Shown one piece after another: positions 1 to 5,613 of a stretch of 5,613 nt of DNA (positions are counted from its first letter, which is position 1; each line of letters begins with the position of its first letter). Under the pieces are notes generated by a model. It was not told where the DNA came from and searched no databases. It worked only from the letters and a program-made list of their open reading frames with translations. Position numbers and translations under genes: made by a program. The DNA comes from Thermoplasmata archaeon. Its GTDB lineage: Archaea > Thermoplasmatota > Thermoplasmata > Thermoplasmatales > Thermoplasmataceae. Location: positions 1 to 5,613 of the forward strand of contig JAJZKS010000131.1 of NCBI GenBank assembly GCA_021850835.1, read 5' to 3'.

Positions 1-12
1 TGAGTTGATTTT

Positions 13-59
13 CTGTAAATAGCCGGGCAGTCATATTTAAAATTGCCCAGCTCTTACAG
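13..59. repeat. Imperfect inverted repeat enclosing the TATA box of the hydrolase gene
   Basis: The left arm (13-29) and right arm (44-59) are inverted copies. CTGTAA at 13-18 mirrors TTACAG at 54-59, and GGGCA at 25-29 mirrors TGCCC at 44-48. With one bulged base (A19), about 14 of 16 positions pair. The dyad centre, near 36, lies on the TATA box. It could be an operator for a repressor that competes with TBP, or the 3' hairpin of a transcript entering from the left. The sequence alone does not separate these. The match is too long to be likely by chance. Confidence 0.6.
33..42 (+). promoter_or_regulatory. Archaeal TATA box of the hydrolase gene
   Basis: The AT-rich element ATATTTAAAA is centred about 26-27 bases before position 64-65. 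That would place the transcription start only three or four bases before the GTG at 68. This geometry fits the nearly leaderless transcripts common in Thermoplasmata and supports the GTG as the start codon. No convincing Shine-Dalgarno sequence precedes it. Confidence 0.6.
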
Positions 60-67
60 CAATTAGG

Positions 68-1036
68 GTGGTACGCATTTCATCAGAATATCAAAAATTG
101 GAAAAAAGGATGTTTGAATCCTACAGCAATAAGGATTATTCAGCGGCTTTTCAAGCGGTCTCGGAGATGATGGGGAAGTTTCCAGGGAAGGCAGGCTCGC
201 TTTACAATTACGCCTACTGCATAAAAAATATTATGGGAGATTCAGCCGGAGCATTGGATATTATGGAAGAAGCAGCAGGAAAGGGATTCTGGACAGATCC
301 AAAACAGCTGGAGAGTGATCCTGATCTAGCGAATCTCCACGATAATGCAAGATTCATGGCCTTTTCTAAGAAGAATCTGGAACTATCAATTGAAGGGAAG
401 AAAAACCTGAAACCTGAATTGATAATTCTTGAGCCATCAAGTGAAAAGTCCAGTAAAGGCGGACATACTCCTTTGCTTATTGCCCTCCATGGAAACAACC
501 AGTCCGCAGAGGACGCCATTGAACAATGGAAATTCATGACTGGAAAAGGATGGACAGTAGTTGCCCCTCAGTCAAGCCAGGCATCAATGCCCAATGCTTT
601 TGTCTGGACCGACTTCTCCACGGCCATTCCAGAAATACGTGCACACTATGAAAATTTAAAACTTAAATTCAGAATAGACGAAAAGCACTTCATTATCACA
701 GGATTTTCAATGGGAGGCGCGCTTGCCGCTAAAATATGCCTAGATCAGGTAATACCAGTGAAGAGATTTGTTCTAATGGGGCCATATCTGGCAAATCCTC
801 TTGATTTGGAGCGTAGTGTGCAAGAATTTACCTCAAGGCGTGGAAAAGCTTACTTGCTGGTCGGTGAAAACGACACTGAGTGCCTCAGCGGCACGAAAAA
901 GCTATTTGAAATGCTCAGGGGCAACGGCACTGATTGCAGGCTTGATGTAATACCAGGAATAGCTCATGAATACCCGGAAGGTTTTGAAGGAATGCTCGAG
1001 AAAAATCTTGAATTCCTGCTTGGAAATGGTGCCTGA
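68..1036 (+). CDS. TPR-like/alpha-beta hydrolase fusion (carboxylesterase or phospholipase type)
   Basis: Predicted 322-residue cytoplasmic serine hydrolase with no signal peptide. Residues about 5-100 are helical and TPR-like, with a segment at 79-100 (ESDPDL...NARFMAF) typical of the last repeat of TPR groups. Residues about 115-320 form an alpha/beta hydrolase domain. The oxyanion strand is LLIALHGNN (136-144), the nucleophile elbow is GFSMG (212-216, Ser214), and the likely acid and histidine are Asp269 (GEND) and His300 (GIAHEYP). The VVAPQSSQ and VWTDF stretches resemble the phospholipase/carboxylesterase family (PF02230-like). The substrate cannot be read from the sequence. The GTG start is chosen because the TATA box sits about 26 bases before the expected transcription start. 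ATG at 110 is the alternative and would remove 14 residues. The gene stands alone and converges on the membrane protein gene to its right. Confidence 0.88.
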   Translation: MVRISSEYQKLEKRMFESYSNKDYSAAFQAVSEMMGKFPGKAGSLYNYAYCIKNIMGDSAGALDIMEEAAGKGFWTDPKQLESDPDLANLHDNARFMAFSKKNLELSIEGKKNLKPELIILEPSSEKSSKGGHTPLLIALHGNNQSAEDAIEQWKFMTGKGWTVVAPQSSQASMPNAFVWTDFSTAIPEIRAHYENLKLKFRIDEKHFIITGFSMGGALAAKICLDQVIPVKRFVLMGPYLANPLDLERSVQEFTSRRGKAYLLVGENDTECLSGTKKLFEMLRGNGTDCRLDVIPGIAHEYPEGFEGMLEKNLEFLLGNGA

Positions 1037-1046
1037 TTCTGGAGGA

Positions 1047-1682
1047 TTAGCTCTTTTCTTTTGAGGCAGGCTTTTTGGAAAAGTGCTTTTCGCCCCACCT
1101 AACCCAGTCTATACGGGAAATCAAAATGGTGATTACGATTGCAATGGCTGCAAATACTACTCCGGCAATTACCAGTTCGGCAATGCTTGCCTGGTCCCTC
1201 CCAAGCAAAAAATCACCGAATACGGTGTTAGTCAGGAAAAATGCACCATAAACTACCATCAATGTTATGGCGGTCTTTCCAGCCAATAACGCAATGAAGA
1301 ATTTCAGCCTGTTGTAACGACCGAGCCCTAGAGGTACGTAAACTATGTCATCAGGAATGGGGGTGGCGGCAGCAAGGAACACCACTACCCAGGCATATCT
1401 GGCAATAAATGTGTGGAATGCAGCCAGGTTCTTTCTCGCACTCTCCTTGATCACCCTTGAACCAGTGTAGAAAGACTGGAAAACTATCATTTTGCCAATT
1501 GCAGCGCCCGTTGCGCTGGATAGCACAAGTAGGGCAGCATCAAACTGGCCGCTTAGTGCTGCAAATAGAATAAGTAGAAGGTAGGGCACAGGAATAAAGA
1601 CAATAAGGTTGGTCCCTAAACTCAGCGCGAATATCCCCAGGTATCCCAGGGAAATCAATGCAGCGTCAGGTATGCCAAACAC
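1047..1682 (-). CDS. DedA/VTT-domain integral membrane protein
   Basis: A 211-residue polytopic membrane protein of the DedA/SNARE-associated (VTT, PF09335-like, YqaA-type) superfamily. Known members include lipid scramblases or flippases and proteins needed for membrane homeostasis and proton-motive-force tolerance; which role applies here is unknown. Hydrophobic segments lie at about 8-45, 47-70, 97-121, 127-150 and 166-190. Two proline-containing stretches, FIPVPYLLL (29-37) and TPIPDDIVYVPLGLGRY (107-123), match the paired re-entrant loops of this fold, the second followed by the conserved Gly-Arg (121-122). The amphipathic segment at about 78-92 and the Lys-rich tail (198-209) probably face the cytoplasm. 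GTG is the first start codon in frame, and no ATG occurs nearby. TTG at residue 9 is a weaker alternative. The length is normal for the family. The gene appears to have its own promoter. Confidence 0.85.
   Translation of the reverse strand: MFGIPDAALISLGYLGIFALSLGTNLIVFIPVPYLLLILFAALSGQFDAALLVLSSATGAAIGKMIVFQSFYTGSRVIKESARKNLAAFHTFIARYAWVVVFLAAATPIPDDIVYVPLGLGRYNRLKFFIALLAGKTAITLMVVYGAFFLTNTVFGDFLLGRDQASIAELVIAGVVFAAIAIVITILISRIDWVRWGEKHFSKKPASKEKS
1054..1062 (+). terminator. Possible T-rich terminator of the hydrolase gene
   Basis: The plus strand reads TTTTCTTTT 17 bases after the hydrolase stop, inside the 3' end of the convergent gene. Archaeal termination can use such T-rich tracts without a hairpin. 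No strong stem precedes it. The call rests on position and composition only. Confidence 0.3.
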
Positions 1683-1683
1683 G

Positions 1684-1730
1684 ATTCGATCGAATAATAA
1701 TTTTTTTTGGCTTAATAACCTTGAACCTTA
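1684..1730 (-). promoter_or_regulatory. Probable promoter region of the DedA/VTT gene
   Basis: The 48 bases before the GTG are very AT-rich. On the minus strand they hold two TATA candidates: TTATTAAG (1718-1711), which would start transcription near 1690, and the A8-TTATTATT stretch (1708-1693). A perfect 12-base palindrome, ATTCGATCGAAT, lies at 1684-1695 next to the start codon. AAGGTT is repeated at a 7-base interval (1729-1724 and 1722-1717). The exact TATA box cannot be fixed. Confidence 0.4.
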
Positions 1731-1787
1731 ATTTGGAATAAAACAAAGTAGATTGCTGGTTAAACTAGAAAATTTTCAGGCCTTTTC

Positions 1788-1823
1788 AAAAAAATTTCTG
1801 CCTGTAATTACAATGGACAGGCA
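1788..1823 (-). terminator. Hairpin plus T7 terminator of the GNAT gene
   Basis: Starting two bases after the GNAT stop codon, the minus strand forms a perfect 7-bp stem, TGCCTGT (1823-1817) with ACAGGCA (1805-1799), around an 11-base loop. Four bases later comes a run of seven T (1794-1788). This resembles a classic intrinsic terminator and probably separates the GNAT transcript from the DedA/VTT gene. Confidence 0.6.
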
Positions 1824-1825
1824 CG

Positions 1826-2299
1826 TCACTTTATGGTTTTTGACATCAATAGGTTTGTGACTTGGTAATCCAGGCTCTGGTATAACGAAAAGGCGACTTT
1901 GTTGTGGCCGAAGACATGCAGAGATATTCTGTGGTAACCGAGGCTCTTTACAACTTTTTCAAGCTCTTTCATGGCTCCTTTCCCATACCCCTTTCCCCTG
2001 AATTTTTCGTCCACAGTAATATCGTAGATGAATGCACCTGGCAGGTCGTCCTCTACACGTATAGCTACCCATATTGTACCAACCGGCTCAGTTGTTTTGC
2101 TATCTACTATTTTGTAAATGTAATTATCCTTAGAATCCTTGCCATCCGGGAGCAGGCTTTTGAATTCTCCCCTGGACCTTTCAAGCGATCCCTCTTCAGG
2201 CCAGTTTCCAGATTTTACCTTCTCTTTGGCATAGTTTTTGACAGATGCTTCCAAGAATGCATTAAATTCTTCCTCGGTAATGGGAACAAGTTTTACCAT
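1826..2299 (-). CDS. GNAT-family N-acetyltransferase
   Basis: A predicted cytoplasmic acetyltransferase of 157 residues that uses acetyl-CoA. The acceptor is unknown and could be a small molecule or a protein N-terminus. The acetyl-CoA pyrophosphate loop is RGKGYG (101-106) after the strand FIYDITVDEKF (90-100). Motif B follows as HNKVAFSLYQSLDY (122-135), with the usual Asn (123) and Tyr (130). The N-terminal part, with YAKEKVKSGNW (23-33) and LLPDGK (49-54), is typical of a common GNAT subgroup that acts on small molecules. The frame stays open upstream to a TTG at 2332 and an ATG at 2308. ATG 2299 is preferred because the TATA box at 2321-2329 puts the transcription start almost exactly there, making the mRNA leaderless. 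The gene lies downstream of the formate dehydrogenase gene in the same direction but has its own promoter. Confidence 0.88.
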   Translation of the reverse strand: MVKLVPITEEEFNAFLEASVKNYAKEKVKSGNWPEEGSLERSRGEFKSLLPDGKDSKDNYIYKIVDSKTTEPVGTIWVAIRVEDDLPGAFIYDITVDEKFRGKGYGKGAMKELEKVVKSLGYHRISLHVFGHNKVAFSLYQSLDYQVTNLLMSKTIK

Positions 2300-2320
2300 T
2301 GCATTCATGAGACATTTTAG

Positions 2321-2329
2321 TATATTAAA
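2321..2329 (-). promoter_or_regulatory. Archaeal TATA box of the GNAT gene
   Basis: The minus strand reads TTTAATATA, close to the archaeal consensus. Its centre, at 2325, is 26 bases before the ATG at 2299. This supports a leaderless transcript and decides between three possible start codons. Confidence 0.65.
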
Positions 2330-2357
2330 CAAGCATGAAATAGCAGAAAGAAGCAGA

Positions 2358-2399
2358 GGAGGCCTGGTGCCTTTCCGGCGGTCTCAGGTCCAAGCCTCC
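2358..2399 (-). terminator. Strong hairpin after the formate dehydrogenase stop codon
   Basis: The minus-strand arms GGAGGCTTGG (2399-2390) and CCAGGCCTCC (2367-2358) pair over 10 bp with one G-U wobble. A further CCT/AGG pairing is possible inside the 22-base loop. On the plus strand the wobble becomes a C-A mismatch, so the fold favours a minus-strand RNA. The stem starts 10 bases after the stop and is followed by a pyrimidine-rich stretch (2357-2337) without a long T run. It may be a terminator or a 3'-end stabilising structure of the formate dehydrogenase mRNA. Confidence 0.45.
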
Positions 2400-2409
2400 A
2401 TCTTTGTTT

Positions 2410-5112
2410 TCACCTTTCTTTAAGGCTGAAAACTCTCACTCTGGCATCCTTGTAAGCAGGCGTCTTCGTAGGCGGATCGAATGTGGGCGGAGTCAACACG
2501 TTTGTGGGAAGGTCATGGTAATGGAAAGTGGTGAAAAGGACACCAGAGGGGAGATCATCATTGGATCTCACTTTCCCCTGGATTTTGCCAGCCTTGGACT
2601 CAAGAACAATTTCCTCCCCTTCAAGAAAGTGCTCTTTCCGCATATCCGAAGGATTCATCTCAATGTTGCCACCACCTTCCACAAGCTCAATTACCTTTGA
2701 TCTCGATGTCATGGTGGCTGTGTGGTAATGTTCCCTCTGCCTCCCTATGATAAGAGAATATGGGTAGGTATGCAGCTCTGAGGGATCTTTCTCCCTCCAT
2801 GAGATGATCCTGAACCTTCCCTTGCCTCTAATGAACGAGTCAGTGTGGAGCAGTTCAGTGCCCTTATGATGCTGATCTTTAACCGGCCACTGAAGTCCCC
2901 TCTCCTTAAGGCGCCCATGGCTGATGCCGGCATATGATGGAATCAGAGAAGAAATTTCTTCCATTATCCCTGAACTGGAACTGAAATTCATGTCGTAATT
3001 CAGCCTTTCTGCGAGTTCAGAGTAAATTTGCCAGTCCGGCCTTGCTTCGCCAGGAGGTTCAAGTATCTTGTTTACCAACTGCACTCGCCGCTCTGTGTTT
3101 GTGAACGTCCCGCTCTTTTCAAAGGATGATGCAGCCGGAAGAACTATGTCTGCATATTCGGCAGTCTCAGTCATGAATATGTCCTGCACAGCGAGGAAAT
3201 CAAGCTTCTCCAGGGCGGCAATAGTGCCTGAAGTGTCAGGGTGTGATCTCACAGAATTTTCCCCTGAAATATAAAGAAACTTCAGCATGCCTCTTCTTGC
3301 CGCATCAATCATTTCAGTGCTCTTCCATCCCTGGAATTCAGGCAATTCCGAAGCCCAGGCATTCTGGAATTTTTCCCGGGTCTTCTGGTCAAAAAAGGGC
3401 TGGTATCCGGGAAGTGAGCCTGCAACTGAGCCCATATCAGCTCCACCCTGCACGTTGTTCTGGCCCCTGATGGGACTTAGTCCGGATCCCGGTTTGCCTA
3501 CGTTTCCGGTTATCAGTGCAAGATTGATCAGTGAAGATACATTATCAGAGCCATTCTCATGCTCTGTGATTCCAAGAGTCCAGAATATTATGGAAGGTTT
3601 TTCTGTCGCATAGGTGGTAGCAACTTCCCTTATCAAATCCTCATTAATGCCGCTTACCATGGATGCATATTTTAAAGTGAAAGGTGCAAGGCTTTCCCGG
3701 TAAGAATCAAAGCCTTCAGTTCTTTCAGAGATGAAAGTCAGGTCAGCCAGTTCATTGTCCAGAATGTACTTTGCCATAGCGGAGAACAATACTGCGTCCG
3801 TTCCAGGTTTCAGCTGTAGGTGCATGTCTGAAAGCCTTGAAAGTTCAACGCGTCTTGGATCAACAACAATCAGGTTCGCACCTTTCCTGGCCGCTTTCTT
3901 GATTTCAGAAGAAAGGACTGGATGAGCCCGATCCACGTTTGAACCCACCATTAGTATGGTCTTCGCGGCTTTCACGTCCTTCATGGAGTTGGTGGATGCA
4001 CCTGCACCAGTTGCATATGACAGCATAGCAGCGGAAGGGGCATGGCAGAGGGTGGCTGACTGGTCCACGTTGTCTGTACCCACAGCGGCTCTCATGAATT
4101 TCTGGAAAGCAAACACATCTTCGTTTGTGGCCCTGTCGCAAGCAATGCCTCCCACAGATTGCCTTCCATGGAAGTCCCTTGCTTTCTCTATTTCCATGGC
4201 CATAATGTCAAGGGCTTCATCCCATGTGGCCCGGCGGAAGACATCTTCAATGCTTCTTCCATTGAGGGGAGTCCTTTCCTTGAGGTTTCTTCTCACAAGG
4301 GGAGCGGTGAGCCTGTCACTGCTCATTTCAAACTCAAATCCGAACTTTCCTTTAACGCAAAGTTTCCCGCTATTGACATCACTCTTGTCATAGCCTCTAG
4401 CCCACACTATTCTTCCACCGCTGATTCCATATTCAACAGAACATCCCACTGCACAATATGGGCAAATAGTTACTGCAGTGCGTTCAGCGGGCTCCCAGCC
4501 CTTTTCTATCAAAGCGCCAGTGGGGCAGGCATCCACGCACGCACCACAGCTTGCGCAGCTCGATTCACCCATAGGTATATCCATGTCAAAAGCAATCCTT
4601 GTTCCCTGTCCCCGGCCGGAAACTGAAATGACTTCATTCACCTGGTCATAGTCGCATGCTATAACGCACTTCCTGCAGAGGATGCACTTTGACGGATCAT
4701 ATGAAATGCCGGGGTGGCTAGAATCCATGGAAACCTCAAAACTTGCAGTTGGCCTCTTTACATCAATATGGTATTCTTTCCCGTAGTCTTCAAGTTTGCA
4801 TTTTTCACTATCTGATCCGGTATGTTCAGGATGCTCCTTCATAATAATGCTTAGGAGCCCGTTCCTGTAATCTTCCAGCAAGGGTGACTTTGTCCTGACT
4901 TCTATGTTTTCGGTGGCCATGGTAGAGCAAGAGGGAACCAACCTTGGCGGGTTTCCCGTTTCCACCATGCAGAGCCTGCAAACACCATTGTCATGTCCAG
5001 AGTATGAGCAGAGATTGGGCACTTCAATCCCATTTGCTTTTGCCACATCCAGGACGCTTTGTCCATTCTGCGCATCAAAAGCCGATCCATCAATGCTGAT
5101 TTTGTAAGCCAT
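2410..5112 (-). CDS. Formate dehydrogenase catalytic (alpha) subunit with NuoG-like N-terminus
   Basis: Predicted soluble NAD-linked formate dehydrogenase catalytic subunit (FdsA/FdhA type, 900 residues), oxidising formate to CO2 at a Mo or W bis-MGD centre. Domains in order: [2Fe-2S] domain with Cys35, 45, 48 and 62; a degenerate His-Cys site (His94, Cys105; two expected cysteines missing); two ferredoxin-type [4Fe-4S] motifs (Cys143/146/149/153 and Cys186/189/192/196); the cluster next to the cofactor (Cys217/220/224/252) followed by Lys254, the lysine conserved for electron transfer; the molybdopterin oxidoreductase body; and a C-terminal molydopterin-binding domain (about 784-894). Cys356-His357 in TLCHAPS is the metal-ligand/His pair typical of formate dehydrogenases; the cysteine codon is TGC, so selenocysteine is not used. 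The His argues against a nitrate reductase. There is no Tat signal, so it is probably cytoplasmic. ATG 5112 lies two bases after the stop of the NuoF-like gene, implying translational coupling. At 900 residues it is slightly shorter than bacterial FdsA (about 950). Confidence 0.93.
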   Translation of the reverse strand: MAYKISIDGSAFDAQNGQSVLDVAKANGIEVPNLCSYSGHDNGVCRLCMVETGNPPRLVPSCSTMATENIEVRTKSPLLEDYRNGLLSIIMKEHPEHTGSDSEKCKLEDYGKEYHIDVKRPTASFEVSMDSSHPGISYDPSKCILCRKCVIACDYDQVNEVISVSGRGQGTRIAFDMDIPMGESSCASCGACVDACPTGALIEKGWEPAERTAVTICPYCAVGCSVEYGISGGRIVWARGYDKSDVNSGKLCVKGKFGFEFEMSSDRLTAPLVRRNLKERTPLNGRSIEDVFRRATWDEALDIMAMEIEKARDFHGRQSVGGIACDRATNEDVFAFQKFMRAAVGTDNVDQSATLCHAPSAAMLSYATGAGASTNSMKDVKAAKTILMVGSNVDRAHPVLSSEIKKAARKGANLIVVDPRRVELSRLSDMHLQLKPGTDAVLFSAMAKYILDNELADLTFISERTEGFDSYRESLAPFTLKYASMVSGINEDLIREVATTYATEKPSIIFWTLGITEHENGSDNVSSLINLALITGNVGKPGSGLSPIRGQNNVQGGADMGSVAGSLPGYQPFFDQKTREKFQNAWASELPEFQGWKSTEMIDAARRGMLKFLYISGENSVRSHPDTSGTIAALEKLDFLAVQDIFMTETAEYADIVLPAASSFEKSGTFTNTERRVQLVNKILEPPGEARPDWQIYSELAERLNYDMNFSSSSGIMEEISSLIPSYAGISHGRLKERGLQWPVKDQHHKGTELLHTDSFIRGKGRFRIISWREKDPSELHTYPYSLIIGRQREHYHTATMTSRSKVIELVEGGGNIEMNPSDMRKEHFLEGEEIVLESKAGKIQGKVRSNDDLPSGVLFTTFHYHDLPTNVLTPPTFDPPTKTPAYKDARVRVFSLKER

Positions 5113-5114
5113 GC

Positions 5115-5613
5115 CTATCTACCATCCTGAAAACAGACGTTGGAGGGGCAGTCGCCTGAAACATGTTTCTCCAACTCACCGCTGAAGTATTTGATGGAAT
5201 CAAGGATCATCTTGGCACTTGCCTGGCCGAGGCCACAGATTGATCCCTTTATCATGACATCGGCTGTTTTTTTGGCTGATTCTATGGAGTCATTAGTAGC
5301 AGTGCCCTTACTTAGGTCCCTGAATAATTTTGAGAGTTCCTTGGTGCCATAGCGGCATGGCAGGCACTTTCCACAGGATTCCATTTCAAAGAATGATTCC
5401 ACGGTGCCCATTACATTGACCATGCACCTGTCTTTGGATATTGCAATAAGGGCGCCAGTCCCCATTCCTGCCCCTTGGCCTTTTACTGAATCAAAATCTA
5501 GCTTCAGATCTCCCTTGCCAGCGGGCAATATGCCTCCTGAAAGGCCTCCTGGAAATATTGCCTTGAGATCAGATACCTTGGAACCCCCTTTCTGCGCTAT
5601 AAGAATCCCGGAA
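5115..5613 (-). CDS. NuoF-like NADH-binding subunit of formate dehydrogenase, C-terminal part
   Basis: This is the last 165 residues of a NuoF/FdsB/HoxF-type flavoprotein, cut by the right edge of the window; the first whole codon begins at 5612. Such subunits bind FMN and NAD and exchange electrons with the catalytic subunit. Fragment residues about 10-60 match the SLBB region (AIFPGGLSGG, then GMGTGALI). The [4Fe-4S] (N3-type) cluster ligands are Cys80, 83 and 86 in ESCGKCLPCRYG plus Cys126 in SICGLG. The FMN- and NAD-binding parts lie outside the window. Two further cysteines (155 and 160) sit in the tail GDCPSNVC. The stop is two bases from the formate dehydrogenase start, so the two form one operon in the fdsB-fdsA order. 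A NuoE/FdsG-like subunit might be encoded upstream, beyond the window. A TTG at 5528 is not the start, because the family match continues before it. Confidence 0.92.
   Translation of the reverse strand, partial: SGILIAQKGGSKVSDLKAIFPGGLSGGILPAGKGDLKLDFDSVKGQGAGMGTGALIAISKDRCMVNVMGTVESFFEMESCGKCLPCRYGTKELSKLFRDLSKGTATNDSIESAKKTADVMIKGSICGLGQASAKMILDSIKYFSGELEKHVSGDCPSNVCFQDGR

Noticed and set aside
110..112. ATG as the hydrolase start
   Set aside because: The AAAAGG before it is directly adjacent, with no spacing, and the TATA geometry favours GTG 68. It stays possible but is less likely.
214..537. Minus-strand open frame inside the hydrolase gene
   Set aside because: It covers the TPR-like and oxyanion regions of a well-supported gene in the opposite frame, and its protein has no family features.
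1001..1005. T5 tract on the minus strand as terminator of the DedA/VTT gene
   Set aside because: Five T in a row inside the convergent hydrolase gene is weak, with no stem nearby.
1083..1289. Plus-strand 68-codon frame with several cysteines, antisense to the DedA/VTT gene
   Set aside because: Its cysteines and tyrosines are the complement of the membrane protein's codons. There is no promoter or ribosome binding site.
2358..2399. SECIS element for selenocysteine after the formate dehydrogenase gene
   Set aside because: Archaeal SECIS elements do lie in 3' regions, but the conserved GAA/A internal loop is not evident and the catalytic residue has an ordinary TGC Cys codon.
3956..4626. Long plus-strand open frames (3956-4393 and 4159-4626)
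   Set aside because: Both lie fully antisense to the formate dehydrogenase gene, overlap each other, and show no recognisable domain. They are by-products of its codon use.
5526..5528. TTG as the start of a short 137-residue NuoF-like gene
   Set aside because: The frame is open to the window edge, and the SLBB-region match (AIFPGGLSGG) lies upstream of this codon, so the gene is cut by the window rather than short.

Overview
The window reads as archaeal DNA, most likely from the Thermoplasmata (acidophiles related to Thermoplasma and Ferroplasma). This placement is an inference. It rests on AT-rich TATA boxes about 26 bases before the presumed transcription start, nearly leaderless starts (GTG at 68, ATG at 2299), use of GTG starts, frequent AGG/AGA arginine and ATA isoleucine codons, and the gene content. 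No rRNA, tRNA, mobile element or CRISPR array was seen.

Layout from left to right. Bases 1-67 are a promoter region whose TATA box lies inside a large imperfect inverted repeat. A plus-strand gene (68-1036) encodes a TPR-like/alpha-beta hydrolase fusion. It converges, with 10 bases between the stops, on a minus-strand DedA/VTT-type membrane protein (1047-1682). Bases 1683-1825 hold the promoter region of that gene and a hairpin-plus-T-tract terminator of the next gene. A minus-strand GNAT acetyltransferase follows (1826-2299), with its own TATA box at 2321-2329. Bases 2300-2409 also carry a strong hairpin just after the stop of the large gene upstream. From 2410 to the right edge, the minus strand carries a tightly packed redox operon: a NuoF-like NADH-binding subunit cut by the window edge (5115-5613), then, two bases later, a 900-residue molybdopterin formate dehydrogenase catalytic subunit with a NuoG-like iron-sulfur N-terminus (2410-5112).

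The operon matches the B-A order of soluble NAD-dependent formate dehydrogenases (FdsB-FdsA type). Formate would be oxidised at a Cys-ligated Mo/W bis-MGD centre, and electrons would pass through iron-sulfur clusters to the FMN/NAD module of the NuoF-like subunit. In an acidophile this could both supply NADH and remove formic acid, which uncouples cells at low pH (inference). The most notable point is that the His-Cys3 [4Fe-4S] site normally found near residue 100 of such proteins is missing two cysteines. The remaining genes appear to be separate transcription units with no clear functional link to the operon. No unmistakably new system was found.
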